From contig NZ_JBHLTP010000003.1 of assembly GCF_042434395.1 (NCBI RefSeq), forward strand, positions 930,001-994,000: a DNA stretch of 64,000 nucleotides, written 5' to 3'. Source of the DNA: Pontibacillus salicampi. GTDB taxonomy: Bacteria; Bacillota; Bacilli; Bacillales; BH030062. The position numbers and the translations under genes are program-made. Positions 31,532 through 41,030 of this stretch are shown one piece after another. Under the pieces are notes generated by a model. It was not told the origin of the DNA and ran no database searches. It saw nothing but the letters and a program-made list of their open reading frames with translations. Position 1 is the first letter of the stretch, and every line of letters begins with the position of its first letter.

Positions 31532-32680
31532 ATGAAAATACTACATACCGCTGATTGGCACCTAGGTAAATTGGTTCATCAGCTTCATATGACAGAGGAT
31601 CAAGCCTACGTATTAAATCGAATAAGGGCATTAATAATAGAGGAACAGCCAGATGTCATTATTATTGCAGGAGATTTATATGACCGGGCTGTACCACCTA
31701 AAGAAGCAGTAGAGTTATTAAATAACACGCTGACGGAAATGATATTTGATTTGGGGATACCTGTCTTAGCAATAACAGGCAATCATGATAGCTCAGACCG
31801 GCTGCATTTCGGAAGTGAAATGTTTCGACGACAGCAATTATATCTGCAAACCCATATCGAGGGGTGTACGACACCAGTAACGCTTCAGGATGAATTTGGT
31901 AGTGTTCATTTTTATTTGATTCCATACATGGAACCTGCTGATGCCAGGCGGGCTTTTGAGGATGACGCTATCGTGACGCATCACCAAGCAATGGAAGCGG
32001 TTCTGACAAATATTCAGGCTACTATGAATGAGCAGGATCGCCATGTGCTCATCGGACATGCCTTCCTGGCTGGTGGGATGGAATCGGAGTCAGAGGAACG
32101 GCTTTCCATGGTTGGGGGCACTCCCTACATTGATGTGGACTTATTTTCTGCCTTCGACTATGTAGCGCTTGGGCACTTGCACCAACCTCAGCGTGTAAAG
32201 CACGAGCATATTCGCTATGCAGGATCTATATTAAAATACTCATTCTCAGAGGCAAATCATAAGAAAAGTGTTACGATGGTCACGTTAAATGGAAGTGGAA
32301 TAGATCGTATAGAACAGCACCCTTTATCTCCAAAACGAGATATGATAGTTAAAGAGGGCTATCTCCAGGAGTTTTTAGAGGGGGAGGACGCTGGCAGCGA
32401 GGATTATGTCCACATTAAATTATTAGACGAGGGACAGCTGTTAGATCCCATGGGAAAATTACGGAAGGTGTATCCTAATGCTCTTAGTTTAGAAAGGGTT
32501 GGGTTTTTAGGAAACACTACTGATACTGTACGTCATATACAAGAACGAAAAAAAATGTCTCACCTCGACTTATTTCAATCCTTTTATGAAAACGTGAAGG
32601 GGAAAGAAATGGACGAGAATCGAAGGGAGTACATTGCTGAGGTTATTCAGTCGTTAATGAAAGAAGAGAGGGATCAATAA
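31532..32680 (+). CDS. sbcD: DNA exonuclease/endonuclease subunit SbcD
   Basis: This 382-residue Mre11-type nuclease cuts hairpins and protein-blocked DNA ends together with SbcC. Metal-binding motifs are in order: DWH (Asp8, His10), GDLYD (Asp48), GNHD (His85), and later GHAFLAGG and LGHLHQPQ. AGGAAGGAG precedes ATG 31532. sbcC starts two bases after its stop, so the complex is made from one mRNA. Confidence 0.94.
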   Translation: MKILHTADWHLGKLVHQLHMTEDQAYVLNRIRALIIEEQPDVIIIAGDLYDRAVPPKEAVELLNNTLTEMIFDLGIPVLAITGNHDSSDRLHFGSEMFRRQQLYLQTHIEGCTTPVTLQDEFGSVHFYLIPYMEPADARRAFEDDAIVTHHQAMEAVLTNIQATMNEQDRHVLIGHAFLAGGMESESEERLSMVGGTPYIDVDLFSAFDYVALGHLHQPQRVKHEHIRYAGSILKYSFSEANHKKSVTMVTLNGSGIDRIEQHPLSPKRDMIVKEGYLQEFLEGEDAGSEDYVHIKLLDEGQLLDPMGKLRKVYPNALSLERVGFLGNTTDTVRHIQERKKMSHLDLFQSFYENVKGKEMDENRREYIAEVIQSLMKEERDQ

Positions 32681-32682
32681 GC

Positions 32683-35600
32683 ATGCGGGCAATCTATCTA
32701 TCTATTGAAGCATTCGGACCATATAACGATCAGCAGAAGATTGATTTTACTGAGCTTGGACATGAATCTATTTTTCTTATCACAGGTCCTACGGGAGCAG
32801 GGAAAACAAGTGTGTTTGATGCGATGGTCTATGCCTTATACGGAAGAGCTAGCGGAACCGATCGTGATCAGGATACATTAAAAAGTCATTTTGCGAAAGA
32901 GGGTCAAATGACTGAGGTTCAATTTCAATTTTCCCTTAAAGAGCAGCGATATGAAGTGATCCGTACTCCTAAACAATGGAAGCATAAGGAAAGAGGAGAG
33001 GGCTTGACAGAGCAGCCACCAAAGGCAGAGCTGTATAAGGTGAACCACGATGGTAAAGAATTAATCGCTTCAAAAATAAAAGAAGTGAATGAGGCTATTG
33101 AAGGGATGCTTCACTTAGATTATGAACAATTTCGCAAAATGATTATGATTCCTCAAGGAGAGTTCCGAAAACTTATCTCAGAAAATAGTAAGGAACGAGA
33201 GGAAATCCTCCAGAAAATCTTCCAAACGTATGTTTATGAGCATATGACCGGAAAGTTGAAAGAGGAGTCTAAACAACTAAGAGAACAGTTGGAGTCATTA
33301 TCCTCCCAAGAAGAAGCCGAAATAGATAAATTGTACTGGCCGGAAGATCAGAAACAATCTATTTCTACAAGCTCAAAGGCTCTTACTTTACTTGACGAAG
33401 AATTACAGCAAGATCAACAAACTGCTAAGGACAATCATCTGAAAATAGAGGGAAAACGAACAGAATGGAGGCAGGAACAGGAGAAGTATTATCAGCAAAA
33501 GCAGCTCATTGAACAATTTCAGCTTCTCCATGAGCTTCGAAACAAGATTCATACTATTCAGCAGCAGGAAGCAAGCATGAAAGATAAGGAAAACAAGATC
33601 ATACTCGGTGACAAAGCTCAAATGGTCTTGCCATATGAAAACCAGGCAAATCGATTTGAAGAAGAGCGTGTCAAGCAGGAAAAGCGTTTAAAGGAAAAGG
33701 AAGACCAATTACAACAGGTGAAGAAGACATTTACATCAATGAAAGAGCGTTATCAAGAGGAAGAGGCCCGTACAGAAGAACGAGAAGAACTGTCTAAATG
33801 GATTCAAGATCAATATCACATGTTAGAGAAATTACGTATCTATCAGTCTCAACAGGAAACTGCTGGTCAGCTTGAACATACGAAACAGCTTCAAACAGGT
33901 AAGGTAAGCGATTTGCGACAAAAGGTTGAATCCTATAAACAGTCAATCCAAGAGTTGACCAGTGCAACCACTGCAGGTCAGCGTTTGCATAAGGAATATT
34001 ACCAGCTAGAATCACAAATAACAGAAGCGGACTATGTAATAGAACAAACATCGAAACTAATTCAAGAAGACAAACGGCTGGTTGAAATGCGGACAACCTA
34101 TCAGCGCGTGTCCAAACAATATGAGAATATAAAAGAGAGATTGGAACAGGGTAAAGGGCAGCTTCGTGGATTAGAGGAAGAACAAAAACAGCACCAGGCA
34201 GTTCGTTTGGCAGCAAAGCTTGGAGACGGAACAGCATGTCCGGTTTGTGGTTCAACAGAGCACCCTCAAAAAGCAGAGACATCTCATGAGTATGTAAAGG
34301 ATGAGACGATTGAAGCAAAAAAACGAGAAGTAGAAGAAGAGGAGCAACGTCTTCAGAGGCAACAGGAGAAATTTATTGAAGTAAAGTCAGAAGGGCAGTC
34401 CCAGCGACATACTGTCGATCAATTAATGAAGACAGTTCTACCTTACAAAGAAAAGGTAGGTATAGAGAATAATGAACAGCTATTGTCGTTCTGGCAGGAG
34501 CAGAAGATAAGAATAGAACAGCAGCAAGCAACACTCCATAAGCAATTACAGAAAATAGAAGAAGATGTTCAATCGTTAGAAACCTACCAAAACGCCCTTA
34601 AACAGTCTGAAGAAGCATTGGAGATAGAAGAAGGGAAACGCCAAAGAGCACATGATCAGTGGCTCGAGGTACGTACGAAGCTTGAGCAGCTTTCATCTGA
34701 GCTTCCAGAGGAACGTAAAGATGCTAATACAGTAGAAGCTATCCTTACCAAAGAACAACAAAGGTATGAAGATTGGATGAATGCTGTAGAAGAGCTTAAG
34801 CAGCAATATGAAGCCAAAAAAGAAGAGCTGAATAAGCTTGAGACAGAATGGAACCAGCAAAAAATGTATGTAGAAGAGTCTAAGGGCAATGAAGAACGGG
34901 CTAATAAAGAGTGGAAGTTACATTTAGAAAACTCAGGCTTTACTTCTATCCAAGATTACCAGAGTGCTAAACTTTCAGATGCGGCGAGAGAAACACTAAA
35001 GGAGGAAGTAGCAGCGTTTAGAAAGCAGCAGCAGGCAACAGCGGATCGTCTCTCCACATTGGAGGAGGAGCTTCAGGATAAAGAGAAGCCTAACTTATCA
35101 GAACAAGAAACACGGCTAGAAACGCTCGAGAGTCATATTAATAAACTGGCAGAGCAGCTTCAGCAGCTGCAATGGAAAATAAAAGAACACAAAAGAATAC
35201 ACGACCATCTGGAACAGCTCATCGAATCCAGAAAAGAGAAAGAAGAAAAATATTATTATATTGGGGAATTAGCTCAGCTCGCCAGAGGGGATAACAGTTA
35301 CAAATTATCGTTTGAACGGTATGTGTTATCTGCCTTTTTAGATGAAATTATTGTTCAAGCGAACATTCGTTTAGATCAGATGACAGAGCATCGCTATCAA
35401 TTAGAACGTAGTCAAGAAAGAGCGAAAGGTGGCGCTCAAAGCGGACTGGATCTCGAGGTGCTCGATCATTATACTGGTCAAAAACGTTCTGTTAAGACAT
35501 TATCCGGCGGAGAAGGATTTAAGGCAGCATTAAGTCTGGCCCTCGGTATGGCGGATGTCGTCCAGTCTCAGGCAGGAGGAGTTCAGCTTGATACGCTGTT

Positions 35601-35793
35601 CATTGACGAAGGCTTCGGAACGCTAGATGAAAGATCGCTGGAGCAGGCTATTAGCTGCTTGAAGGATTTGCAAAAGGGTAATCGAATGCTTGGTATCATT
35701 TCCCACGTTCCTCAGCTGAAACAAGAAATAAAAGCGAAGTTACAAATCACCCCAACACCGCAAGGATCCACTTGTGCGTTTGCATTCGGGTAA
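32683..35793 (+). CDS. sbcC: DNA repair ATPase SbcC
   Basis: This 1036-residue Rad50-type SMC-like ATPase has Walker A GPTGAGKT (35-42), long coiled coils rich in Gln, Glu and Lys, a zinc hook CPVC at residues 519-522 in the middle, the ABC signature LSGGEGFKAA near 940, and Walker B with Asp975-Glu976 (LFIDEGFGTLD). The central hook position shows that the whole coiled coil is intact. It pairs with SbcD just upstream. Confidence 0.95.
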   Translation: MRAIYLSIEAFGPYNDQQKIDFTELGHESIFLITGPTGAGKTSVFDAMVYALYGRASGTDRDQDTLKSHFAKEGQMTEVQFQFSLKEQRYEVIRTPKQWKHKERGEGLTEQPPKAELYKVNHDGKELIASKIKEVNEAIEGMLHLDYEQFRKMIMIPQGEFRKLISENSKEREEILQKIFQTYVYEHMTGKLKEESKQLREQLESLSSQEEAEIDKLYWPEDQKQSISTSSKALTLLDEELQQDQQTAKDNHLKIEGKRTEWRQEQEKYYQQKQLIEQFQLLHELRNKIHTIQQQEASMKDKENKIILGDKAQMVLPYENQANRFEEERVKQEKRLKEKEDQLQQVKKTFTSMKERYQEEEARTEEREELSKWIQDQYHMLEKLRIYQSQQETAGQLEHTKQLQTGKVSDLRQKVESYKQSIQELTSATTAGQRLHKEYYQLESQITEADYVIEQTSKLIQEDKRLVEMRTTYQRVSKQYENIKERLEQGKGQLRGLEEEQKQHQAVRLAAKLGDGTACPVCGSTEHPQKAETSHEYVKDETIEAKKREVEEEEQRLQRQQEKFIEVKSEGQSQRHTVDQLMKTVLPYKEKVGIENNEQLLSFWQEQKIRIEQQQATLHKQLQKIEEDVQSLETYQNALKQSEEALEIEEGKRQRAHDQWLEVRTKLEQLSSELPEERKDANTVEAILTKEQQRYEDWMNAVEELKQQYEAKKEELNKLETEWNQQKMYVEESKGNEERANKEWKLHLENSGFTSIQDYQSAKLSDAARETLKEEVAAFRKQQQATADRLSTLEEELQDKEKPNLSEQETRLETLESHINKLAEQLQQLQWKIKEHKRIHDHLEQLIESRKEKEEKYYYIGELAQLARGDNSYKLSFERYVLSAFLDEIIVQANIRLDQMTEHRYQLERSQERAKGGAQSGLDLEVLDHYTGQKRSVKTLSGGEGFKAALSLALGMADVVQSQAGGVQLDTLFIDEGFGTLDERSLEQAISCLKDLQKGNRMLGIISHVPQLKQEIKAKLQITPTPQGSTCAFAFG

Positions 35794-36171
35794 AGCTGGT
35801 GAAGGATCGTATTCACTATCATTTGGGTGATAGCGGAAAACTTGATTTAGAGATAGCCTTGCAGGAAAAGGTAGAAGGGAGTGTTGATGGTTGTGGGATA
35901 GCAGCAGCTGCGTTTCTCAGGCCAGTCCTTCCTCATAGCCTCTAAAATGCAAGTTTTCTACATAGGAGCGCTATACAGCAATAATTATACCCACGCTTAA
36001 ACAGGTTCTTTTAGATAAGGGATGGCTGCCAATAATTTCAGCTTACTTGGGAATTCGTCCCCATGATACACTTGTAGGTAGAGACAGTGAGGATGTGAAG
36101 AGTACAAAGCGCGTTCCTTTGTACTCTTTTTCTAGTAATCACCAAGATATACAAGTAAGAGGAGGACGAAC
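35794..36171. other. Intergenic stretch downstream of sbcC
   Basis: About 380 bases hold a terminator at 36098-36132 and the ribosome binding site of the next gene. A 48-codon GTG frame starts at 35799 but lacks a ribosome binding site and resembles nothing I know. It may be decayed sequence. Confidence 0.45.
36098..36132 (+). terminator. Rho-independent terminator
   Basis: AAGAGTACAAAG pairs with CTTTGTACTCTT followed by a T run; it is the first clear terminator after sbcDC. Confidence 0.85.
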
Positions 36172-36561
36172 ATGAAGATAATAACCGCCTCCACTCCAGA
36201 ACAGCAGGAATATGTGATGCATATGACAAACCATTTATATCAAAATATATTTCCTTATTTTTTTAATAAGGATCATATGGCCTCCCTTCATCATTCTGGA
36301 GTGATGAACGCTCAAGGGATAGAGGAATATTCCCTGCAGGATATATTAGAGGTGACAGCTGCATTGCAAACCATTGAGGCTGTGCTGGAATGCTTACTGG
36401 AGGGAAATGATGAGCTGCACCACGCGGAAAGATTTGAGGAAAACCGTCGTATTTTGGAGAAACGAAATTGGTATTTCCCTTTTTATTACACTGATTTTAA
36501 AGAGAGCTTAACCGGGAATATGTTTAAACAAGTCAAGCCGGATAATGACTGGATTCTGTAA
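36172..36561 (+). CDS. YhcU-like conserved protein (DUF5365), 129 aa
   Basis: This soluble 129-residue protein opens with KIITASTPEQQEYVMHMTNHLY and ends with a WYFPFYYTDFKES block. The pattern agrees with what I remember of B. subtilis YhcU/DUF5365, though the label is from memory. No catalytic motif is evident. GAGGAGG precedes ATG 36172. It is followed by another small conserved gene. Confidence 0.72.
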   Translation: MKIITASTPEQQEYVMHMTNHLYQNIFPYFFNKDHMASLHHSGVMNAQGIEEYSLQDILEVTAALQTIEAVLECLLEGNDELHHAERFEENRRILEKRNWYFPFYYTDFKESLTGNMFKQVKPDNDWIL

Positions 36562-36629
36562 TTTTTTCTTGCTAATTGAACTTTCGTGGCGTACGATTAA
36601 AGAAAACTGTTGGAGACGGAGGGAATGAC

Positions 36630-36878
36630 ATGTCTATGCCTTTATCTATGGAATGGTGTATCATTACCCAGGGAAACGAACAAAGGATCGAATCTAAAGA
36701 GAACACCTTCACCTTAACGCTAAAGGGGTATCAATTGTTTCCCCTGGATGAATTTCTTGATATTAAAAGAACAGCCCAAGCAGAGCAAATTGGCACTGCT
36801 AAAATCACCGAAATAACGTGGACAAATCAAGCTACAACGTTAACCTATGAACTTGTTTCGTTATATAGCGTCAATTAA
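36630..36878 (+). CDS. DUF2584 family protein (82 aa)
   Basis: This 82-residue protein has SMPLSMEWCIITQGNEQRIE, GYQLFPLDEFLDIKR and a C-terminal TTLTYELVSLYSVN block. These features match the small beta-rich Bacillus family DUF2584. CGGAGGG places the start at ATG 36630; the longer frame from 36576 has no ribosome binding site. Function is unknown. Confidence 0.78.
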   Translation: MSMPLSMEWCIITQGNEQRIESKENTFTLTLKGYQLFPLDEFLDIKRTAQAEQIGTAKITEITWTNQATTLTYELVSLYSVN

Positions 36879-37046
36879 TGACAACAAATTTCAAGAAATG
36901 TTGAAATATGCGCTTGCCCGGGAAATGTTTCTCCTTCATTCCTTCAATCTTTCATGAATTCGCCATATATGCATGGATTTCTTATAGAGATTCCGTTTTA
37001 TACTAAAGGTAGGAAATAACAATACCATTTGAAAGAGGGATGTTAT

Positions 37047-37127
37047 ATGCTGCCGATTATGTTAATGGGAATAATTATTAGCGGGACCATTGCACTGGTA
37101 ATTGCCGGGGAGCTTACGACTGATTGA
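37047..37127 (+). CDS. Putative membrane micropeptide (26 aa)
   Basis: A 26-codon frame starts at ATG 37047 after GAAAGAGGGA and encodes one hydrophobic helix (LPIMLMGIIISGTIALVIAG) with a short acidic end. It is directly followed by a strong terminator, which supports its being a separate transcript. I recognise no family. It may be a membrane micropeptide, or the expressed part of a small RNA. Confidence 0.45.
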   Translation: MLPIMLMGIIISGTIALVIAGELTTD

Positions 37128-37155
37128 TGATTACAATATAAACTGCTAGACTACG

Positions 37156-37190
37156 AATCAGATGCTGCATTGCAGCATCTGATTTTTTTC
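37156..37190 (+). terminator. Rho-independent terminator
   Basis: AATCAGATGCTGCA pairs with TGCAGCATCTGATT and is followed by seven T residues. Confidence 0.92.
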
Positions 37191-37230
37191 TGAAATATAA
37201 CTACGCGTAATGGAACAGAGGGGGATAGAA

Positions 37231-37917
37231 ATGTCTATTTTACATAATGATTGGAAAGAAGTTGTCGGGTCTGAATTAGAACAGCATTATTATTTACAGC
37301 TAAGGGAAATGTTAAAGAGAGAATATCACCACCAGACCGTATTCCCGGATATGAATGATATTTTTAACGCGCTTCACTATACGCCTTACCACAAAGCAAA
37401 AGTAGTTATTTTAGGGCAGGATCCTTATCACGGTCATGGTCAGGCACATGGGTTCAGTTTTTCTGTGAAGCCTGGCGTTACTGTACCTCCCTCTTTACGA
37501 AATATTTATAAGGAACTAGAAGCTGATATGGGATGTACGGTTCCAGCACATGGATATTTGCTAAGCTGGGCTAAACAAGGAGTATTGCTATTGAATACAG
37601 TGTTAACGGTTCGGGCTAAGCAGGCTCATTCACACAAAGGATTAGGTTGGGAAAACTTCACGGATGCAGTTATTCGCCAATTGGATGCTCGAGAGCAGCC
37701 ATTAGTGTTTATTCTTTGGGGAAGACATGCGCAAGCTAAACGAGCGATGGTGGATGAAACAAAGCACTTAGTCATCACATCTCCTCATCCTAGTCCGTTT
37801 TCAGCACACAAAGGATTTTTCGGAAGTAAACCTTTCTCGAAAGCAAACGAGTTCCTAAAGGAGAACGGCCAGGAACCTATTGACTGGCAGCTCCCACTAG
37901 ATTCAGAACAATCGTAA
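37231..37917 (+). CDS. ung: Uracil-DNA glycosylase, family 1
   Basis: This 228-residue enzyme removes uracil from DNA. The water-activating loop GQDPYHG with Asp64 and the leucine-loop motif HPSPFS with His186 are present, at positions close to E. coli Asp64/His187. ATG 37231 follows AGAGGGGGA; the in-frame ATG 37210 lies upstream of that site. The gene is close to sbcDC, but each unit has its own terminator. Confidence 0.95.
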   Translation: MSILHNDWKEVVGSELEQHYYLQLREMLKREYHHQTVFPDMNDIFNALHYTPYHKAKVVILGQDPYHGHGQAHGFSFSVKPGVTVPPSLRNIYKELEADMGCTVPAHGYLLSWAKQGVLLLNTVLTVRAKQAHSHKGLGWENFTDAVIRQLDAREQPLVFILWGRHAQAKRAMVDETKHLVITSPHPSPFSAHKGFFGSKPFSKANEFLKENGQEPIDWQLPLDSEQS

Positions 37918-38012
37918 GGAAAGTGTAAGGGAATAATCCCATTTCCTAACACCAAAGCCCTTGTCGTTGCGTACAGTATTGGTAGGGAATCTACACGAAG
38001 GAGGGGGAGCAT

Positions 38013-38747
38013 ATGCCTCCAAGAATAGGACCAGGTCTTCCAGGGAGAATGCCTCCTGTAGGAAATGCACCATTTCAAATTGGTAGAGGGTTAGGAAATG
38101 CTGGACGGTTTGGTGGAGGATTTACTCCACAAGGAATGCAAGGGATGGGTCCATTTCAGCAAGGAATGCAGGGGTTACAAGGGCTAGCAAACCAAGGGGG
38201 AGCTGGAACGGGCGGAGGTGGTCTTCTGTCCCGATTGTTTGGTGGAGGAGCTGGAAGTGCCGGTGCAGGTGGTGGGTTGTCACCATTTGCAGGACTAACA
38301 CAAGGGGCTACGAGCTTAACACAAGGAGCAGCAGGAGCAGGCGGTGGTGTATCTGGAATGTTAAATAACGTTCAATCGGTTTTAAAAATGGCTCAAACCG
38401 CTGCTCCCATGGTACAGCAGTATGGCCCGATGGTGAAAAACATACCGACCATGTTTAAACTGATGAAAATAATGAATGAACCAGATAGTGAAAGCGATGA
38501 GGAAGAACCAGCTGGAGAAGAGGAAGAATCGGAAGCAATCGAGATTGAGGATTTGGAGGAAACAGATAATCAGAAACCTCAAGCAGCTGCTTCCAAACAA
38601 GGTGCCAAGAAACAAGCTGCAGTTTCTAAAAACTCCAATAAGAAAAAAACGAAAGCTAAAGCTGCACCTAAAAAGAAATCAACGACGGTTCAGGCTTCTA
38701 ATCAAAAGAAGAGTAACGGGAGCTCGACCCCAAAATTGTATATTTAA
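38013..38747 (+). CDS. yqfQ: Gly-rich YqfQ-like (VrrA family) protein
   Basis: This 244-residue low-complexity protein has three parts. A Pro/Gly/Gln-rich N-terminal half with QGMQG-type repeats comes first. A short hydrophobic/helical middle follows (LNNVQSVLKMAQTAAPMVQQY, GPMVKNIPTMFKLMK). The tail is acidic, then Lys/Ala-rich and repetitive. The arrangement matches YqfQ, whose B. anthracis relative VrrA has a variable repeat. It is probably sporulation-associated. GAAGGAGGGGG precedes ATG 38013. The C-terminal basic tail may bind nucleic acid or polyanions. Confidence 0.8.
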   Translation: MPPRIGPGLPGRMPPVGNAPFQIGRGLGNAGRFGGGFTPQGMQGMGPFQQGMQGLQGLANQGGAGTGGGGLLSRLFGGGAGSAGAGGGLSPFAGLTQGATSLTQGAAGAGGGVSGMLNNVQSVLKMAQTAAPMVQQYGPMVKNIPTMFKLMKIMNEPDSESDEEEPAGEEEESEAIEIEDLEETDNQKPQAAASKQGAKKQAAVSKNSNKKKTKAKAAPKKKSTTVQASNQKKSNGSSTPKLYI

Positions 38748-38833
38748 TGCTGAAAAAAGCAATTTACTTGATTTTCTCACGGTGAAAAGAAACAATATTA
38801 ACACACGTTTTTTACCAATAGGAGGAATGCACC

Positions 38834-39799
38834 GTGACACAAAATAATCTGGAACAAGCAACATTTGCTGGAGGCTGCTTCTGGTGTATGGTCGAACCGT
38901 TTGATGAACGGCCGGGTATTAAGGAAGTAGTTTCCGGTTATACAGGAGGGACAGTTGCGAATCCGACTTATGAGCAAGTCATATCAGGTGGTACAGGTCA
39001 TGTTGAAGCTGTGCAAATTACGTTTGACCCAGCTATATTCTCATATGAACGTTTATTAGATGTCTTCTGGCAGCAGATTGATCCTACCGATGCGGGCGGA
39101 CAGTTTGCTGATCGAGGGGAATCCTATATAACAGCTATATACTATCATAATGAGAAGCAAGAGGAGCTTGCCGAAGCCTCTAGACAAAAGTTAGAGGAAA
39201 GCGGTACATTTCAAAAGCCGATTGTGACAAAAATACTCCCAGTCAGCACCTTTTACCCAGCGGAGGAAAAGCATCAGGATTACTATAAGAAGCAGCCATT
39301 TCATTACAAGCGCTACAAACAGGGCTCTGGACGAAAGGATTTTATAGAATCAAATTGGAAAATGCAGAAAAACCAGCAGGAGTTAAGAGAAACATTATCA
39401 CCAATACAATATCAGGTCACACAGGAAAACGGAACAGAAGCGCCATTTCGAAATGAGTATCATGACCATGAGGAAGAAGGTATCTATGTAGATATCGTTT
39501 CAGGCGAACCTTTATTTAGCTCAAAGGACAAATATGATGCAGGCTGTGGCTGGCCAAGCTTTACTAGACCAATAGATGCTTACTTTGTTGATGAGCATAC
39601 AGACACCTCTCATGGAATGATTCGGACGGAGGTGCGTAGTAAAGAAGCCGATTCTCATTTAGGTCACGTTTTTGACGATGGTCCAAAAGACGAGGGTGGT
39701 CTAAGGTATTGCATAAACTCCGCAGCGCTTAGATTTATCCCAAGAACTCAACTGGAAGAAGAGGGATATGGACACCTTCAATTTATCTTCACATCATAA
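38834..39799 (+). CDS. msrAB: Bifunctional methionine sulfoxide reductase MsrA-MsrB
   Basis: This 321-residue fusion repairs both stereoisomers of oxidised methionine. The N-terminal MsrA domain has the catalytic GCFWC (Cys15). The C-terminal MsrB domain has CGWPSF (Cys238) and the catalytic RYCINSAALRF (Cys293). GTG 38834 is preceded by AGGAGGAA. The order MsrA-MsrB is one of the two natural fusion types. No signal peptide, so it is cytoplasmic. Confidence 0.94.
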   Translation: MTQNNLEQATFAGGCFWCMVEPFDERPGIKEVVSGYTGGTVANPTYEQVISGGTGHVEAVQITFDPAIFSYERLLDVFWQQIDPTDAGGQFADRGESYITAIYYHNEKQEELAEASRQKLEESGTFQKPIVTKILPVSTFYPAEEKHQDYYKKQPFHYKRYKQGSGRKDFIESNWKMQKNQQELRETLSPIQYQVTQENGTEAPFRNEYHDHEEEGIYVDIVSGEPLFSSKDKYDAGCGWPSFTRPIDAYFVDEHTDTSHGMIRTEVRSKEADSHLGHVFDDGPKDEGGLRYCINSAALRFIPRTQLEEEGYGHLQFIFTS

Positions 39800-39832
39800 T
39801 GCAAGGGATACCTATAAAGAATTGGGCATGCC

Positions 39833-39864
39833 AAACGACCAGAAATACATTCTGGTCGTTTTGT
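39833..39864 (+). terminator. Rho-independent terminator
   Basis: AAACGACCAGAA pairs with TTCTGGTCGTTT followed by TTG; it ends msrAB. Confidence 0.8.
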
Positions 39865-39889
39865 TTAGGGGAGGAAATGGGGGGATGAA

Positions 39890-40939
39890 ATGACTAAGCG
39901 GCTAATAGTGGTATATGGAATTGCCATGATAGGAGGCGTTCTATTTTATTTTCTGAAGATCCCATTACCTTGGGTACTTGGACCAGTAACTAGTTTGGTA
40001 TTATATAAATTTCTGTTTAACAAGCCAACCACCTCTTCTAATGGATTGAAACAGGTTAGCTTTGTGTTATTAGGAATGCAAATAGGATTATCCTTTCAGG
40101 AAAATAGCTTATCTCTTATGGGACCATACATATTGCCTTACGTTTTATGTTCCATCGTGCTGATCACGATAAGTCTTGTGAATGGGTATCTTGTTTCCCG
40201 CTGGATTAATGTTGATACAGATACGTCCTTATTGGGGAGTATTCCGGGTGGTTTATCTGCCACCATTGCCTTAAGTGATTCCATGAAGAGCAATACCGTA
40301 CTTGTAACAATCTTTCATTCCATTAGACTTGTAGCCGTTCTATTTATCGTACCTTTTCTAGCAGCTCAATTGATGCGTAAAGGGGATACTGCTTCTACGT
40401 CATTTGTAGCGCCGAGTGAAAACGGAGATGTATCCACTGTTTTTCTGTATGTCGTAGCATATGGGTTGGCATATGTAACTCGTAGAGGTGTTCCTGCATC
40501 GTTCGTTATCTTTCCAGTTATTTTTATTGCTGTGGGAAAGGCTCTTGGTATATCCATGTACGTTCCCCCAGATATATTCTTTTTAGCAGCTCAACTAACA
40601 TTGGGTGTTTATCTTGGTGATTCCATTCATGTAAAAGATATTCAAAATGCTGGGAAATATTGTGTTATTTATTTCGGATTATCTATTTGGCTTATTATCG
40701 TCTCGTTTGGTATTGGCTATATTTTTAGCGAAATGGTTGGCTTGAGTTTAGCAACAGCTATTTTAAGTGTGGCTCCAGGTGGCATGGTTGAAATGGCGCT
40801 AACAGCCCAAACAGTCGGAGGAGATCCTGCTGTGGTCAGCTCGCTACAAATGATTAGGCTGTTATTAGTTGTCGTTGTTGTACCAATTGCTCTTAAGTGG
40901 ATCATCCAGCATCGTGAGCCAGCTACTCAATCCTCCTAG
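39890..40939 (+). CDS. AbrB-type membrane protein (putative transporter)
   Basis: This 349-residue protein has two repeats of about five membrane helices each. The LGSIPGGLSATIALSD block and its counterpart LSVAPGGMVEMALTA are the duplicated P-G-G motifs of the AbrB transporter family, often annotated as putative ammonia monooxygenase. Substrate is unknown. It is not the AbrB transition-state regulator. The gene precedes the mhqOD unit but ends before its operator. Confidence 0.85.
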   Translation: MTKRLIVVYGIAMIGGVLFYFLKIPLPWVLGPVTSLVLYKFLFNKPTTSSNGLKQVSFVLLGMQIGLSFQENSLSLMGPYILPYVLCSIVLITISLVNGYLVSRWINVDTDTSLLGSIPGGLSATIALSDSMKSNTVLVTIFHSIRLVAVLFIVPFLAAQLMRKGDTASTSFVAPSENGDVSTVFLYVVAYGLAYVTRRGVPASFVIFPVIFIAVGKALGISMYVPPDIFFLAAQLTLGVYLGDSIHVKDIQNAGKYCVIYFGLSIWLIIVSFGIGYIFSEMVGLSLATAILSVAPGGMVEMALTAQTVGGDPAVVSSLQMIRLLLVVVVVPIALKWIIQHREPATQSS

Positions 40940-40945
40940 TTGACA
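40940..40945 (+). promoter_or_regulatory. -35 element of mhqOD
   Basis: A consensus TTGACA starts one base after the stop of the transporter gene; the matching -10 is poor and lies close to or inside the MhqR-like operator. Confidence 0.5.
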
Positions 40946-40969
40946 AACCACGAAAGCAATCGTTGTGAT

Positions 40970-40987
40970 TATCTTGAAATCGAGATA
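40970..40987 (+). promoter_or_regulatory. MhqR operator
   Basis: TATCTTGAAATCGAGATA is an inverted repeat that matches the B. subtilis MhqR operator core TATCTCGAATTCGAGATA at all but two positions. It lies downstream of the -35 element and before mhqO, where repressor binding would block transcription until quinones or diamide inactivate MhqR. Confidence 0.78.
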
Positions 40988-41030
40988 AATTCAACGATAC
41001 TAATGATTATGTAACGAAAGGATGATGATA

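Noticed and set aside
33794..34318. 174-codon minus-strand frame inside sbcC
   Set aside because: Lies wholly within the coiled-coil part of sbcC, whose biased codon use creates long antisense frames.
35799..35945. 48-codon GTG frame after sbcC
   Set aside because: No ribosome binding site and low-information sequence. It could be decayed coding sequence, but nothing identifies it.
38013..38747. Collagen-like or secreted adhesin from Gly/Gln-rich repeats
   Set aside because: No signal peptide and no Gly-X-Y periodicity; the arrangement fits the YqfQ/VrrA family better.
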